From assembly GCA_900543915.1 (NCBI GenBank), contig UQTB01000005.1, positions 1-64,000 on the forward strand: a stretch of 64,000 nt of DNA, given 5' to 3'. The position numbers and the translations under genes are program-made. Numbering within the stretch: the stretch's first letter is position 1; every line of letters begins with the position of its first letter. The notes below the pieces were generated by a model, which did no database searches, was not told the DNA's origin, and worked only from the letters and a program-made list of their open reading frames with translations. Source of the DNA: an uncultured Eubacteriales bacterium (GTDB lineage: Bacteria > Bacillota > Clostridia > Christensenellales > Borkfalkiaceae). Shown in pieces: positions 1 through 8,350 of the stretch.

Positions 1-534
1 GAGATCGGGCAGGAGCAGGCGGACGAACAGCAGCCCCGCGCCCAGCTTTACGACCTGCTCGATCACCTGCGAGGACGCGGTCGGGAACATGCGCGATTTT
101 CCCTGAAAATACCCCCTGAAACAGGAGATCGCCGAGACGAAGAAGACGGCCGGGGCGAGCGCGCGGTAGGACGGCGCGGCGAGCGGATTCCCCTGCGCGT
201 TCGCCAGAAGATCGGAAAAGCAGAACAGCGCGATGCTGCCGGTGACGCCCAGCAGCAGGAGCAGGCGGAAAGATGCCTGCAGCAAATGCGTTCCCTCTTC
301 CTCCTCTCCCCGCGCGCGGCGCTCCGCGATGAGCTTGGAGAGCGCCGTCGGAACGCCGACGGAAGAGAAATCCAGCAAAATGCAGTACACGGGAAAGATG
401 AGCTGATAGAGCCCGATTCCCTCTCCGCCCAGCAGATTCGTGAGGGGAATGCGGTAAAACGCCCCGATCAGTTTGGATAAAAAGCCGCCCAGCGCGACGA
501 TGACGGCGCCGAAAATAAAACCCTTCTTCTTCAT
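1..534 (-). CDS. Stage V sporulation protein B-like MOP/MATE flippase, N-terminal part (cut by window edge)
   Basis: The reading frame starts at an ATG at 534 and runs off the left edge, giving 178 residues with no stop. The start reads MKKKGFIFGAVIVALGGFLS, followed by hydrophobic helices separated by short charged loops (GGEGIGLYQL, SVGVPTALSKLI, SCFRGYFQG). These are typical of the polysaccharide-flippase/SpoVB branch of the MOP exporter superfamily, whose members move lipid-linked intermediates across the membrane; SpoVB acts in spore cortex formation. The next gene upstream on the same strand is spoVT, a pairing I recall from clostridia. No strong ribosome-binding site precedes the ATG. 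A related murJ- or wzx-type flippase cannot be excluded without the C-terminal half. Confidence 0.8.
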   Translation of the reverse strand, partial: MKKKGFIFGAVIVALGGFLSKLIGAFYRIPLTNLLGGEGIGLYQLIFPVYCILLDFSSVGVPTALSKLIAERRARGEEEEGTHLLQASFRLLLLLGVTGSIALFCFSDLLANAQGNPLAAPSYRALAPAVFFVSAISCFRGYFQGKSRMFPTASSQVIEQVVKLGAGLLFVRLLLPDL

Positions 535-560
535 ATATGTAAGGCGCGTTCCGCCGAAAG

Positions 561-589
561 AAAAAAGCGCGGAGGTTCGCGCTTTTTTT
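561..589 (-). terminator. Intrinsic terminator after spoVT
   Basis: On the minus strand a GCGCG stem with the loop AACCTC is followed by a run of T immediately downstream of the spoVT stop codon. It separates spoVT from the flippase gene. Confidence 0.7.
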
Positions 590-1128
590 CAGGAAAACTG
601 ACGGGATAAAAAGTTCGCGCCCACCTGCACGAGGCGTACGTCCTGCGAGGAAACCTCCCGTTCCTTGGAGAAGAGGGCGATCCCGCCGATCACGTCCCCG
701 TCCGCGATCACAGGCACGAGCACCTCGCCGGCGAATGCCAGCGGCTCTCCCCGCAGAAGCGGGATCAGCGTTCCGCCGTCCGCTGTGTTGAGAACGACGC
801 TCTTTCTCTCCCGCATCGTCTTTTCCATCTCGTCGGAGAGGTTCCGGCCCACCCAGTCCTTCATTCTGCCGCCCGCGAGATACAGCACGACGTCCGTATC
901 GAAGACGGCGATCACGCATTCGGACACTTCCGCCAGGCTCTCCGCAAAGCTCTCTGCAAATTCTCCCATGGACTGCACGGGAGAATATTTCTTCATCATC
1001 AGTTCGTCCCGGTCGGTGAAGATCTCCAGCGGATCCCCCTCCTTGATGCGCAGCGTCTTTCTGATTTCCTTGGGGATCACCACTCTCCCGAGCTCGTCGA
1101 TCCTCCTTACGATTCCCGTTTCTTTCAT
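589..1128 (-). CDS. spoVT: Stage V sporulation protein T, AbrB-family forespore regulator
   Basis: The protein has 179 residues, close to the 178 of the Bacillus subtilis protein. The N-terminal part (about residues 1-50: KETGIVRRIDELGRVVIPKE) is the swapped-hairpin AbrB DNA-binding domain. The remainder (about 55-179) fits the GAF-like sensor domain of SpoVT (ECVIAVFDTDVVLY, GGIALFSKE). SpoVT adjusts sigma-G-dependent transcription in the forespore. I chose the ATG at 1128 because AGGAGG lies directly before it; an in-frame ATG five codons upstream would sit inside that site. A forespore-type promoter candidate lies at 1149-1177. Confidence 0.95.
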   Translation of the reverse strand: MKETGIVRRIDELGRVVIPKEIRKTLRIKEGDPLEIFTDRDELMMKKYSPVQSMGEFAESFAESLAEVSECVIAVFDTDVVLYLAGGRMKDWVGRNLSDEMEKTMRERKSVVLNTADGGTLIPLLRGEPLAFAGEVLVPVIADGDVIGGIALFSKEREVSSQDVRLVQVGANFLSRQFS

Positions 1129-1148
1129 GTCTCCTCCTGTCATGAAAG

Positions 1149-1177
1149 CAGTATGTGAAAAAAAGCGCGGCTTATGC
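1149..1177 (-). promoter_or_regulatory. Candidate sigma-F/sigma-G promoter of spoVT
   Basis: On the minus strand GCATA (1173-1177) and CATACTG (1149-1155) are separated by 17 bases, close to the forespore pattern GNATR - 17/18 - CATNNTA. In B. subtilis spoVT is transcribed by sigma-G. The element overlaps the terminator of the upstream ZIP gene, so the match may be partly fortuitous. Confidence 0.45.
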
Positions 1178-1187
1178 GAGCCGCGCT
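1158..1187 (-). terminator. Intrinsic terminator after the ZIP transporter gene
   Basis: The nine-base stem AGCGCGGCT / AGCCGCGCT is followed by seven T on the minus strand, just downstream of the ZIP stop codon. Confidence 0.8.
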
Positions 1188-1192
1188 GAATT

Positions 1193-1984
1193 TTAGCCGA
1201 AAACGACGTCCAGCACCATCATCAGGACGAATCCGAGCGCCACGCCGATCGTGCCCCAGTTGGAATGGGGTTCGCCGCCCTGCGCTTCGGGGATCAGTTC
1301 TTCCACCACCACGTAGATCATCGCGCCCGCCGCAAATGCCAAAAGATAGGGCAAAACCGGCTCCACCATTCCCACCGTGAAGAGCGTCAGCGCCGCCGCG
1401 ATCGGCTCCACGATACCGGAAAGAGAGCCGTACAAAAACGCTTTCCCCTTGGAAAAGCCGTTGTTTTTCAGGGGCATGGAGATCACCGCGCCCTCCGGAA
1501 AGTTCTGCAGCGCGATGCCCGCCGCCAGCACCAGCATGCTCCCCAGCGAGATCACCGCATTGCCCGCGAGCATGCCGGCAAACGCCACGCCCACCACCAT
1601 TCCCTCGGGAATATTGTGCAGGGTCACCGCCAGCATGAGCATGGTATTCTGCCGGAATCCCGAGCGGATCCCCTCCGGCTCCGCGCTGTTGAGGTGCTGA
1701 TGCGGAATCACGCGGTCTAAAATCAACAGAAAGGCGATGCCCAGCAGAAAGCCGGACGCCACCGGGACGAAGGAGGGAAGCGCTTTTCCCTCCGAAAGCT
1801 CGAACGCGGGAATCAGCAGCGACCAGACGGAGGCCGCCGTCATCACGCCGGCGGCGAACCCCAGCAGAAACTTCTGCACGGTCGGGTGTATTTCCCGCTT
1901 CATAAACACGACCAGCCCCGACCCCAGAACCGTTCCGGCAAAGGGGACCAGCACGCCGATCAGCACGATTGCCCACTGCGGCAT
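1193..1984 (-). CDS. ZIP family divalent metal transporter
   Basis: 263 residues with about eight hydrophobic segments. The diagnostic ZIP signatures are visible: LHNIPEG in helix IV (about residue 122) and NFPEG in helix V (about residue 161), which form the metal path. A histidine pair (PHQH) lies in the cytoplasmic loop before helix IV, as in ZupT-like proteins. The likely role is uptake of zinc, iron or manganese across the cytoplasmic membrane; the substrate cannot be read from the sequence. GGAGG precedes the ATG and a terminator follows, so the gene looks monocistronic. Confidence 0.92.
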   Translation of the reverse strand: MPQWAIVLIGVLVPFAGTVLGSGLVVFMKREIHPTVQKFLLGFAAGVMTAASVWSLLIPAFELSEGKALPSFVPVASGFLLGIAFLLILDRVIPHQHLNSAEPEGIRSGFRQNTMLMLAVTLHNIPEGMVVGVAFAGMLAGNAVISLGSMLVLAAGIALQNFPEGAVISMPLKNNGFSKGKAFLYGSLSGIVEPIAAALTLFTVGMVEPVLPYLLAFAAGAMIYVVVEELIPEAQGGEPHSNWGTIGVALGFVLMMVLDVVFG

Positions 1985-2015
1985 ATTTTATCCTCCGTAT
2001 CTTCGCAGCCGGAGC

Positions 2016-2930
2016 TTATTTCAGGTAGCCCCGGATAATGGCGTCTTCCGCCTCTTTTTCGGTGAGCCCCAGGGTGGTGAGCTTCAGGATCTGCTCCCCA
2101 GCGATCTTCCCGACCGCCGCCTCGTGCACGAGGGAGGCCTCAGGACTCTTCGCGTCGATCTCGGGCACGGACACGATGCGCGCATGATCCAACAGGATGC
2201 CGTCGCATTCCACGTGCCCGAAGCAGGCGCTTTCTCCGCGCAGATCCGAATAGAATTTCTGCACGGAACTGCCGCGCGCCACGCTGCGGCTGATCACCTC
2301 CGCGGAGGCGTTCTTCCCCTTCAGCTTCACGCAAAAACGCGTCACTGCGACGTCTTCCCCGTCCGTCAGAATCTTCTCCTTCACGACCAGTTTCGCGTCT
2401 TCGCAGAGCGTCACGAAGGTCTTTCTGTCCGTATACGTGACGCCGCCCAGCTGCGTGGACTCCATGACGAGCTGCGCGCCCTTTTTAACGTACGCGCGCG
2501 TCGTCGGCATGAACTCCTTTTGGCTGCCCCTTCCGTCTGCGTAGTGTTTTTCCACGTACCGCACCTTTGCCCCCGGCGCCAGGTGAAAGGTATGAACCCC
2601 GTCGTGACGGCTCTTTTCGTCCGAATCCGTGTGAATGCCGCACCCTGCGACGATGGTCACGTCCGCGTCTTTTCCGATATAAAAGTCATTGTATACGCGC
2701 TCGGTAAACCCGCTCTCGGTCAGGAGAACGGGGATGTGCACGGAGCGGTTCTTCAGCCCCGCCTGTACGAAAACGTCGATCCCGTCCTTGTCCTTTTTGG
2801 TGGCGATGCGGATTTCTTCCGTGGAATTGCGCGCCAGGCTCCTGCCGTTTTCGCGGATGTTGTAGCTTCCCTCCGGAATGCCGTGCAGATCCGCAACCTC
2901 CCGTAACAGCGCGCGCTCGATCTCGTTCAT
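2016..2930 (-). CDS. sufB: Minimal SufB-type Fe-S cluster scaffold (SMS system)
   Basis: 304 residues, well short of the roughly 470 of standard SufB but with its C-terminal beta-helix core and the family ending around LVHEAAVGKIAGEQ and LTEKEAEDAIIRGYL. Cysteines and acidic residues in AGCGIHTDSDE may contribute to cluster assembly. The start codon overlaps the sufC stop (ATGA), so the two genes are translationally coupled. Short SufB paired with SufC, without SufD, SufS or SufU alongside, matches the two-gene SMS (SufBC minimal) assembly machinery of anaerobes. It should act in the cytosol as a scaffold driven by the SufC ATPase. Confidence 0.88.
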   Translation of the reverse strand: MNEIERALLREVADLHGIPEGSYNIRENGRSLARNSTEEIRIATKKDKDGIDVFVQAGLKNRSVHIPVLLTESGFTERVYNDFYIGKDADVTIVAGCGIHTDSDEKSRHDGVHTFHLAPGAKVRYVEKHYADGRGSQKEFMPTTRAYVKKGAQLVMESTQLGGVTYTDRKTFVTLCEDAKLVVKEKILTDGEDVAVTRFCVKLKGKNASAEVISRSVARGSSVQKFYSDLRGESACFGHVECDGILLDHARIVSVPEIDAKSPEASLVHEAAVGKIAGEQILKLTTLGLTEKEAEDAIIRGYLK

Positions 2931-3640
2931 GCGCCCCTCCCCTGCTCGCAGAGCGTGCGCGCGGCGAGCTTGTCGTAGAGTTCTTTCCTCGTCCCGAAGA
3001 CAGGCGGCGCGGATTTGTCCAGCCGCACGATATAGTCTGCGATCTCCAAAATCTTCCGCTGATGACTGACGATGATCACCGTCTTGTCCCGCAGCTTTTC
3101 AAACAGGCGGATCAGCTCGTCGAAGCTCCAGAGGTCGATGCCCGCCTCCGGCTCGTCCAGCAGGAACACCTCGCCGCCCTTCGCCAGCGCGGCGGCGAGC
3201 TCGATGCGTTTCAGTTCCCCGCCCGAAAGCGTGCCGTCCGCCTCCCGGTCGATGTAATTGCGCGCGCAAAGCCCCACGTCAGACAGATAAGAGCAGAGCT
3301 GATCCAGCGTATTGTTCCGCCCGGAAGCGAGATCGAGCAGATCCTTCACCGTCACGCCCTTGAAGCGCACGGGCTGCTGAAAGGCGAGCGTAAAGCCCAG
3401 CTTCGCCCGTTCGGTGACGGAGAGCCCTGTGATCTCCTCTCCCCGAAAGCAGATTTTGCCCTCCGTGGGAAAGAGGATTCCCATCAGCAGTTTTATGAGC
3501 GTGGATTTTCCGCTCCCGTTCTGCCCGGTGATCACCGTGACGCTGTGCGCGGGAAAGGAAAGATCGATTCCGCTGAGGATCTCCGTCTTTGCGCCCGTAT
3601 CGTCTTCAGGCGCATAAGAGACATTCTTCAATTCCAGCAA
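2927..3640 (-). CDS. sufC: SufC ABC-type ATPase of the minimal Fe-S assembly system
   Basis: 237 residues with the full ABC ATPase set: Walker A GQNGSGKST (about residue 40), Q-loop AFQQPVRFKG, signature LSGGE (about 140) and Walker B VFLLDEPEAGID with the GID motif typical of SufC. It is soluble and expected to drive conformational change in the SufB scaffold. The start is a TTG at 3640 behind a good AAGGAGA; no ATG fits as well. It is the first gene of the two-gene unit. Confidence 0.92.
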   Translation of the reverse strand: MLELKNVSYAPEDDTGAKTEILSGIDLSFPAHSVTVITGQNGSGKSTLIKLLMGILFPTEGKICFRGEEITGLSVTERAKLGFTLAFQQPVRFKGVTVKDLLDLASGRNNTLDQLCSYLSDVGLCARNYIDREADGTLSGGELKRIELAAALAKGGEVFLLDEPEAGIDLWSFDELIRLFEKLRDKTVIIVSHQRKILEIADYIVRLDKSAPPVFGTRKELYDKLAARTLCEQGRGA

Positions 3641-3757
3641 ACGTATTTCTCCTTATGGGGCATAGCCCCTGTTTTTCAATACATTAGCATACAACGCACG
3701 GGGCGTTTTGTCAAGCGATTCCGTCCGGGAATTACGCAAAAAGTTTGCGGTTTTAAG

Positions 3758-3787
3758 TTGACAACCGCCTCAAAAAAGCGTTACAAT
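3758..3787 (+). promoter_or_regulatory. Sigma-A promoter of the ferritin gene
   Basis: TTGACA (3758-3763) and TACAAT (3782-3787) are separated by 18 bases, about 30 bases upstream of the ferritin start codon. Confidence 0.75.
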
Positions 3788-3818
3788 GAAGACGAGTAAA
3801 ATACAAGGAGCGATCATC

Positions 3819-4328
3819 ATGGATAAAAAAGTAAAAGAACTCATCAACGATCAGATCAACAAGGAATTCTATTCCGCTTATCTCTATCTGGATTTTTCCA
3901 ATTATTACTATGAAGAGGGATTAAACGGCTTCGGCAACTGGTACAAGGTACAGGCACAGGAGGAGCGCGACCATGCGATGCTCATGCTCCAGTATCTGCA
4001 GAACAACGGCGAAACCGTCACCCTCGAGGCGATCGCGAAGCCGGACGTCAAGCTCTCTTCCCACCTGGATCCCCTGAAAGAGGGCGCCAAGCACGAGCGC
4101 TATGTGACGGGGCTGATCAACGCCATCTACGGCGCGGCGGTGGAAGCAAAAGATTTCAGAACCATGCAGTTCCTGGACTGGTTCATCAAGGAACAGGGAG
4201 AAGAGGAAAAGAACGCGGACGAAATGATCAAAAAGTACGAGCTGTTCGGCGGCGAGGCGAAAGGGCTCTATATGCTGGACAGCGAACTGGCGGCGCGCGT
4301 CTACACCGCGCCCTCTCTGGTTCTGTAA
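3819..4328 (+). CDS. ftnA: Ferritin (non-haem, 24-mer type)
   Basis: 169 residues forming the four-helix ferritin fold. Diiron ferroxidase residues are visible: E in NKEFYSAYLY (about residue 17), the pair in QEERDHA (about 50-53), and further acids in EQGEEEKNADE (about 130). It stores iron and detoxifies ferrous ions in the cytosol. I chose the ATG at 3819, eight bases after AAGGAG, rather than an ATG eleven codons upstream that sits in the -10 region of the promoter. It is monocistronic, with its own promoter and terminator. Confidence 0.93.
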   Translation: MDKKVKELINDQINKEFYSAYLYLDFSNYYYEEGLNGFGNWYKVQAQEERDHAMLMLQYLQNNGETVTLEAIAKPDVKLSSHLDPLKEGAKHERYVTGLINAIYGAAVEAKDFRTMQFLDWFIKEQGEEEKNADEMIKKYELFGGEAKGLYMLDSELAARVYTAPSLVL

Positions 4329-4350
4329 CGGGACGATTATCATCGAAAAA

Positions 4351-4380
4351 CATGCCCCCGAAACGGGGGCATGTTTTATT
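4351..4380 (+). terminator. Intrinsic terminator after ferritin
   Basis: A perfect ten-base stem CATGCCCCCG / CGGGGGCATG is followed by TTTTATT, about 20 bases after the ferritin stop. Confidence 0.85.
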
Positions 4381-4910
4381 GTCAAAAGAAAACCACGCGA
4401 TAGAGGCATGGTTAAAAAAAGGCTTTGCCGATGCACAAAAAAGAGCAGGAAAAGCAAGGAGAGAAAAGGAAAAAGAGCAATCAAGAAAGCGGAGCAGGAC
4501 AAAGGAGAAGAAAGGAAAGCGCAGAAAAGACCCGTTTACGGGCAGCAAGTAACAAATGTGTGACTGGCAGGTCAATCATAAGCGCACTTGTGCGCCGCCT
4601 GTATCGATTAGAGCTATGCCCGATAGCTCACGGAAAGAGAAAATCAACCTCTCATAAAAACACGCGCCTCATATTGTTCCGATTGTTTTTTCAATCAGGA
4701 ACACCGCTCGTTTCATGCCCGAAAATTTCCTCTGCAAGCTCTATGGCGGAGAGAGCGCGACAGGCCGCAAATAAGTCGTTTTCTTTCTTTGCTCCTCCCC
4801 CAAAATTCCGCACATCCTTCTGTAAAATGATTCTTGTGCGATACTATCGTTTGTTTCCGGGGGATCGTATCAAAAAAATGTCTGCCTGCGCTTTCTCGCC
4901 CGCTCCAATC
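4381..4910. other. Intergenic stretch without a recognised gene
   Basis: About 530 bases between two terminators. The first part (4425-4520) is purine-rich low-complexity DNA. A 173-codon open frame from 4425 has low-complexity composition, no ribosome-binding site and no family features, so I do not call it. I looked on both strands for signatures of RNase P RNA, tmRNA, SRP RNA and 6S RNA and saw none that I trust. Confidence 0.5.
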
Positions 4911-4944
4911 AAACAGCCCCGCGTAAAGATTTACGCGGGGCTGT
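4911..4944 (-). terminator. Terminator after gap
   Basis: A very stable stem AGCCCCGCGTAAA / TTTACGCGGGGCT lies just downstream of the gap stop on the minus strand. The T tract (TGTTTGATT) is weak. Confidence 0.7.
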
Positions 4945-4957
4945 GATGTAACTTCTC

Positions 4958-5977
4958 TTAGATTTCGGAGAAATACTTGATGGTTCTGACCATCTGGCTG
5001 GTGTAGGAGTTTTCGTTGTCGTACCAGGAAACGACCTGCACCTGCGTGGTATCCGTCTCGGGCATATATTTCACCATGGTCTGCGTCGCGTCGAAGAGCG
5101 AACCGTAGGTAATGCCGATGATGTCGGAGGAAACCAGGGGTTCCTCGGTATAGCCGAAGGAAGCGGAGGCCGCCGCCTTCATGCCCTCGTTGATCTGCTC
5201 CTTGGTCACGTTGCCCTTGACGACCGCGACCAGAATCGTGGTGGAGCCGGTGGGAACGGGGACGCGCTGCGCGGAGCCGATGAGCTTTCCGTTGAGCTCG
5301 GGGATCACGAGACCGATCGCCTTCGCCGCGCCCGTGCTGTTGGGGACGATGTTGACCGCCGCCGCTCTCGCGCGTCTCAGGTCGCCCTTTCTGTGGGGGC
5401 CGTCCAGCACCATCTGATCGCCGGTATAAGCGTGAATGGTGGACATAATGCCGCTTTCGATGGGCGCGATCTTATTGAGCGTGGCCGCCATGGGAGCCAG
5501 GCAGTTCGTGGTGCAGGAAGCCGCGGAAATGATCTTGTCTTCCTTGGTCAGCGTCTTTTCGTTGACGCTGTAAACAATCGTGGGGAGATCATTGCCGGCA
5601 GGAGCGGAGATAACGACCTTTTTCGCGCCTGCTTCCAAGTGTGCGGAAGCCTTTTCTTTGGACGTATAGAATCCCGTGCATTCGAGAACGACGTCCACGT
5701 CGTGCTTTGCCCAGGGAATATTTTTCGCGTCCTTTTCCGCATAAATGACGATTTCCTTGCCGTCGACGACGATGGAATTCTCCTTCGCCTCGACCTTATC
5801 CCCGAGCGCATATCTGCCCTGGGAAGAATCGTACTTCAGAAGATGCGCGAGCATCTTCGCATCCGTCAGGTCGTTGATCGCGACGATCTCATACCCTTCC
5901 GCGCCGAACATCTGTCTGAACGCCAGTCTGCCGATCCGGCCGAATCCGTTGATTCCGACCTTAGTTACCTTTGCCAT
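4958..5977 (-). CDS. gap: Glyceraldehyde-3-phosphate dehydrogenase, NAD-dependent
   Basis: 339 residues, the usual length. It opens with the Rossmann motif NGFGRIGRLAFRQ and carries the catalytic SCTTNC (cysteine near residue 153) and its histidine partner in STIHAYTGDQ. It converts glyceraldehyde-3-phosphate to 1,3-bisphosphoglycerate in glycolysis. It is monocistronic, with a consensus promoter and GGAGG upstream. No pgk, tpi or cggR gene lies beside it, so the usual glycolytic operon is split here; fba is about 1.4 kb away on the other strand. Confidence 0.97.
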   Translation of the reverse strand: MAKVTKVGINGFGRIGRLAFRQMFGAEGYEIVAINDLTDAKMLAHLLKYDSSQGRYALGDKVEAKENSIVVDGKEIVIYAEKDAKNIPWAKHDVDVVLECTGFYTSKEKASAHLEAGAKKVVISAPAGNDLPTIVYSVNEKTLTKEDKIISAASCTTNCLAPMAATLNKIAPIESGIMSTIHAYTGDQMVLDGPHRKGDLRRARAAAVNIVPNSTGAAKAIGLVIPELNGKLIGSAQRVPVPTGSTTILVAVVKGNVTKEQINEGMKAAASASFGYTEEPLVSSDIIGITYGSLFDATQTMVKYMPETDTTQVQVVSWYDNENSYTSQMVRTIKYFSEI

Positions 5978-6016
5978 GGATATATCCTCCGTTATGATTT
6001 TTCGTAATCCTTACCT

Positions 6017-6045
6017 ATTATATCCTTTCGGATATTTTTAGTCAA
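6017..6045 (-). promoter_or_regulatory. Sigma-A promoter of gap
   Basis: On the minus strand TTGACT (6040-6045) and TATAAT (6017-6022) are 17 bases apart, about 40 bases before the start codon. Confidence 0.8.
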
Positions 6046-6070
6046 ATATTTTACAAGGGGAGACGCGTTT

Positions 6071-7186
6071 TTACTTTAAATTTTCGGGGTTTAAGCCCTT
6101 TAATTCGTCGATGACGAAGAGACCGTCCCTGCGGATCAGCACGTCGTCGAACCATATCTCGCCGCCGCCGTATTCGGGCGTCATGATGAGAACCAGATCC
6201 CAGTGGATGGCGGAAACGTTGCCGTTATAGCAGTCGTCGTAGCACGCGCCCGGCGTGAAATGAATGGAGCCGGCGATCTTCTCGTCGAAGAGAATATCCC
6301 CCATCGGCTGCGTGATATAGGGGTTGACGCCGATGGCGAATTCCCCGACGTAGCGCGCGCCCTCGTCCGTATCGAAAATCGCGTTGATCTTATCCGGATA
6401 ATTGCCCGTCGCCTCCACGATCTTTCCGTCTTTGAACGTAAGGCGGACGTTTTCGTACTTGACGCCGCCCGTGATCGACGGCGCGTTGTACGTGATGACG
6501 CCGTTGACCGAATCTCTCACCGGAGCGGAATACACTTCCCCGTCCGGAATATTCATATTGCCCGCGCATTTCGTGCTGCCGATTCCCTTGATGGAAAACG
6601 TGAGATCGGTGCCCGGCGCGACCAGGCGCACTTTATCCGTCCTGTTCATGAGAGCGGAAAGCGCATCCATCGCCCTGTTCATCTTGGAATAATCCAGCGT
6701 GCAGACGTCGAAATAGAAGTTCTCAAACGCCTCGGTGGACATATCCGCCAGCTGCGCCATGGACGGGTTGGGATAGCGCAGAACCACCCACTTTGTCTTT
6801 TTCACGCGGATCTCGTGGTGAACGGGATGGGAGTAATACTGTGCGTCCATCCGGCGCGCTTCGGCGGGAATATCGGACAGTTCGCTGGTGTTCTCGCCGC
6901 CGCGCAGGCCGATGTACGCGTCCATATCGTTCATGCGATAGGCGGCGTACTTCGCGCGGAGCTTGCACTCCTCTTCGCCCGCGCCCATCAGAATTTCGCG
7001 CTGAACGCGGTTGTTTACCATCTCGACAAAGGGATAGCCGCCCACGCGGTAGACTTCCTTCACCAGTTCCGCGACGAGCATATAGTCCACGTCAAACGCC
7101 TCGATGAGGATCTTCTCCCCCTTTTTCAGGGAGACCGAATAGTTGATCAGCAGCTTTGCCAGTTTTTCGATTCTCGGATCTTTCAT
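6071..7186 (-). CDS. M29 family aminopeptidase (AmpS/PepS type)
   Basis: 371 residues, matching the length of thermophilic-type M29 aminopeptidases. Recognisable pieces are the N-terminal LAKLLINYSVSLKKGEKILIE, the central TDLTFSIKG strand, NMNIPDGEVYSAP, and the metal-ligand region toward the C-terminus (EFAIGVNPY, GSIHFTPG, HWDLVLIM). The family are cobalt- or zinc-dependent cytosolic exopeptidases that release N-terminal residues from peptides. The gene has its own promoter (7232-7260) and no operon partner. Confidence 0.88.
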   Translation of the reverse strand: MKDPRIEKLAKLLINYSVSLKKGEKILIEAFDVDYMLVAELVKEVYRVGGYPFVEMVNNRVQREILMGAGEEECKLRAKYAAYRMNDMDAYIGLRGGENTSELSDIPAEARRMDAQYYSHPVHHEIRVKKTKWVVLRYPNPSMAQLADMSTEAFENFYFDVCTLDYSKMNRAMDALSALMNRTDKVRLVAPGTDLTFSIKGIGSTKCAGNMNIPDGEVYSAPVRDSVNGVITYNAPSITGGVKYENVRLTFKDGKIVEATGNYPDKINAIFDTDEGARYVGEFAIGVNPYITQPMGDILFDEKIAGSIHFTPGACYDDCYNGNVSAIHWDLVLIMTPEYGGGEIWFDDVLIRRDGLFVIDELKGLNPENLK

Positions 7187-7231
7187 AACCTACCTTCTTT
7201 TTCACACATTATGTGAAGATTCTTTCTTTTT

Positions 7232-7260
7232 ATGATAGCACGCTTTTCGGAAAATTGCAA
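7232..7260 (-). promoter_or_regulatory. Sigma-A promoter of the M29 aminopeptidase
   Basis: On the minus strand TTGCAA (7255-7260) and TATCAT (7232-7237) are 17 bases apart. Downstream, around 7201-7216, lies an inverted repeat TTCACA/TGTGAA that could be an operator. Confidence 0.6.
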
Positions 7261-7292
7261 AGAATTTTCTTCGTTTTTTCTGAGAGAAAGGA

Positions 7293-7321
7293 TTTACAAA
7301 CGGGAAAAATTACGCTATAAT
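7293..7321 (+). promoter_or_regulatory. Sigma-A promoter of fba
   Basis: TTTACA (7293-7298) and TATAAT (7316-7321) are 17 bases apart. CGGAGG follows before the start codon at 7350. Confidence 0.8.
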
Positions 7322-7349
7322 AAAACCGAATAAACTTCGGAGGTCTAAT

Positions 7350-8297
7350 ATGCCACTGGTTACAACCAAAAAAATGTTCGAACAAAGCTACCGGAACGGC
7401 TACGCGATCGGCGCGTTCAACGTAAACGATATGGAGATTATCCAGGGAATCGTCAACGCGGGCGTCGCGCAGAACGCGCCCCTCATTTTACAGGTTTCCG
7501 CGGGCGCGAGAAAATACGCCGATCCCGTCTATCTCAGAAAGCTGGTAGAGGCGGCGGTAGAGACCTCCGGTCTCCCCATCGCACTGCACTTAGATCACGG
7601 CGACTCCTTCGACCTGTGCAAAAGCTGCATCGAAAACGGGTTTACGTCCGTCATGATCGACGCTTCCAAATATCCTTTGGAAGAGAATATCCGCATCACC
7701 CGCGAGGTAGTGAACTACGCGCACGATCACGGCGTGGTCGTCGAAGCGGAACTCGGCAAACTCGCCGGCATTGAAGACGCGGTGAAGGTAAGCGCCAAAG
7801 ACGCGCAGTTCACCGATCCGGACGAAGTATACGAATTTGCGACCAAAACCGGCATCGATTCGCTGGCGATCGCCATCGGCACCAGCCACGGCGCCTATAA
7901 ATTCAAACCGGGCACCAAGCCCCAGCTGCGCTTCGATATTCTGGAAGAAGTGGAAAAGCGCCTCCCCGGCTTCCCCATCGTTTTGCACGGCGCGTCTTCC
8001 GTCCCGCAGGATCTCGTGAAGGTCATCAACAGCTACGGCGGCCAGATGCCGGACGCGATCGGAATCCCCGAAGAAATGCTCCGCCAGGCGGCGAAGATGG
8101 CGGTCTGCAAGATCAACATCGACTCCGACCTGCGCGTCGCCTGCACGGCGGCGATCCGCAAGCACTTTGCCGAAGAGCCCTCTCACTTTGACCCGCGCCA
8201 GTATCTCGGCGACGCGCGCCTTGCCATTCAGAAGATGGTGGAGCACAAGCTGGTCAACGTCTTAGGCTGCGCCGGCAAAGCGGACGAATGCAGATAA
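7350..8297 (+). CDS. fba: Class II fructose-bisphosphate aldolase
   Basis: 315 residues. Class II zinc aldolase features: the zinc and substrate region LHLDHGDSFDLC (about residues 80-91), VVVEAELGKLAGIED, GTSHGAYKF and VLHGASSVP, each carrying a family metal ligand or phosphate-binding residue. It cleaves fructose-1,6-bisphosphate to the two triose phosphates. GGAGG lies seven bases before the ATG. It is monocistronic, with a strong promoter and a long terminator hairpin. Confidence 0.96.
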   Translation: MPLVTTKKMFEQSYRNGYAIGAFNVNDMEIIQGIVNAGVAQNAPLILQVSAGARKYADPVYLRKLVEAAVETSGLPIALHLDHGDSFDLCKSCIENGFTSVMIDASKYPLEENIRITREVVNYAHDHGVVVEAELGKLAGIEDAVKVSAKDAQFTDPDEVYEFATKTGIDSLAIAIGTSHGAYKFKPGTKPQLRFDILEEVEKRLPGFPIVLHGASSVPQDLVKVINSYGGQMPDAIGIPEEMLRQAAKMAVCKINIDSDLRVACTAAIRKHFAEEPSHFDPRQYLGDARLAIQKMVEHKLVNVLGCAGKADECR

Positions 8298-8350
8298 ACC
8301 GCGCTCCTGACGATAGCCCATATAATTGCAGATAAATAAGGAAATAAGAG

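Noticed and set aside
1737..2906. 389-codon open frame on the plus strand
   Set aside because: Shadow of the ZIP and sufB genes; no family features.
4425..4946. 173-codon open frame after ferritin
   Set aside because: Low-complexity start, no ribosome-binding site, and it ends inside the gap terminator.
6203..7216. 337-codon open frame on the plus strand
   Set aside because: Antisense to the M29 aminopeptidase; rich in Arg, Val and Asp as expected of a shadow.
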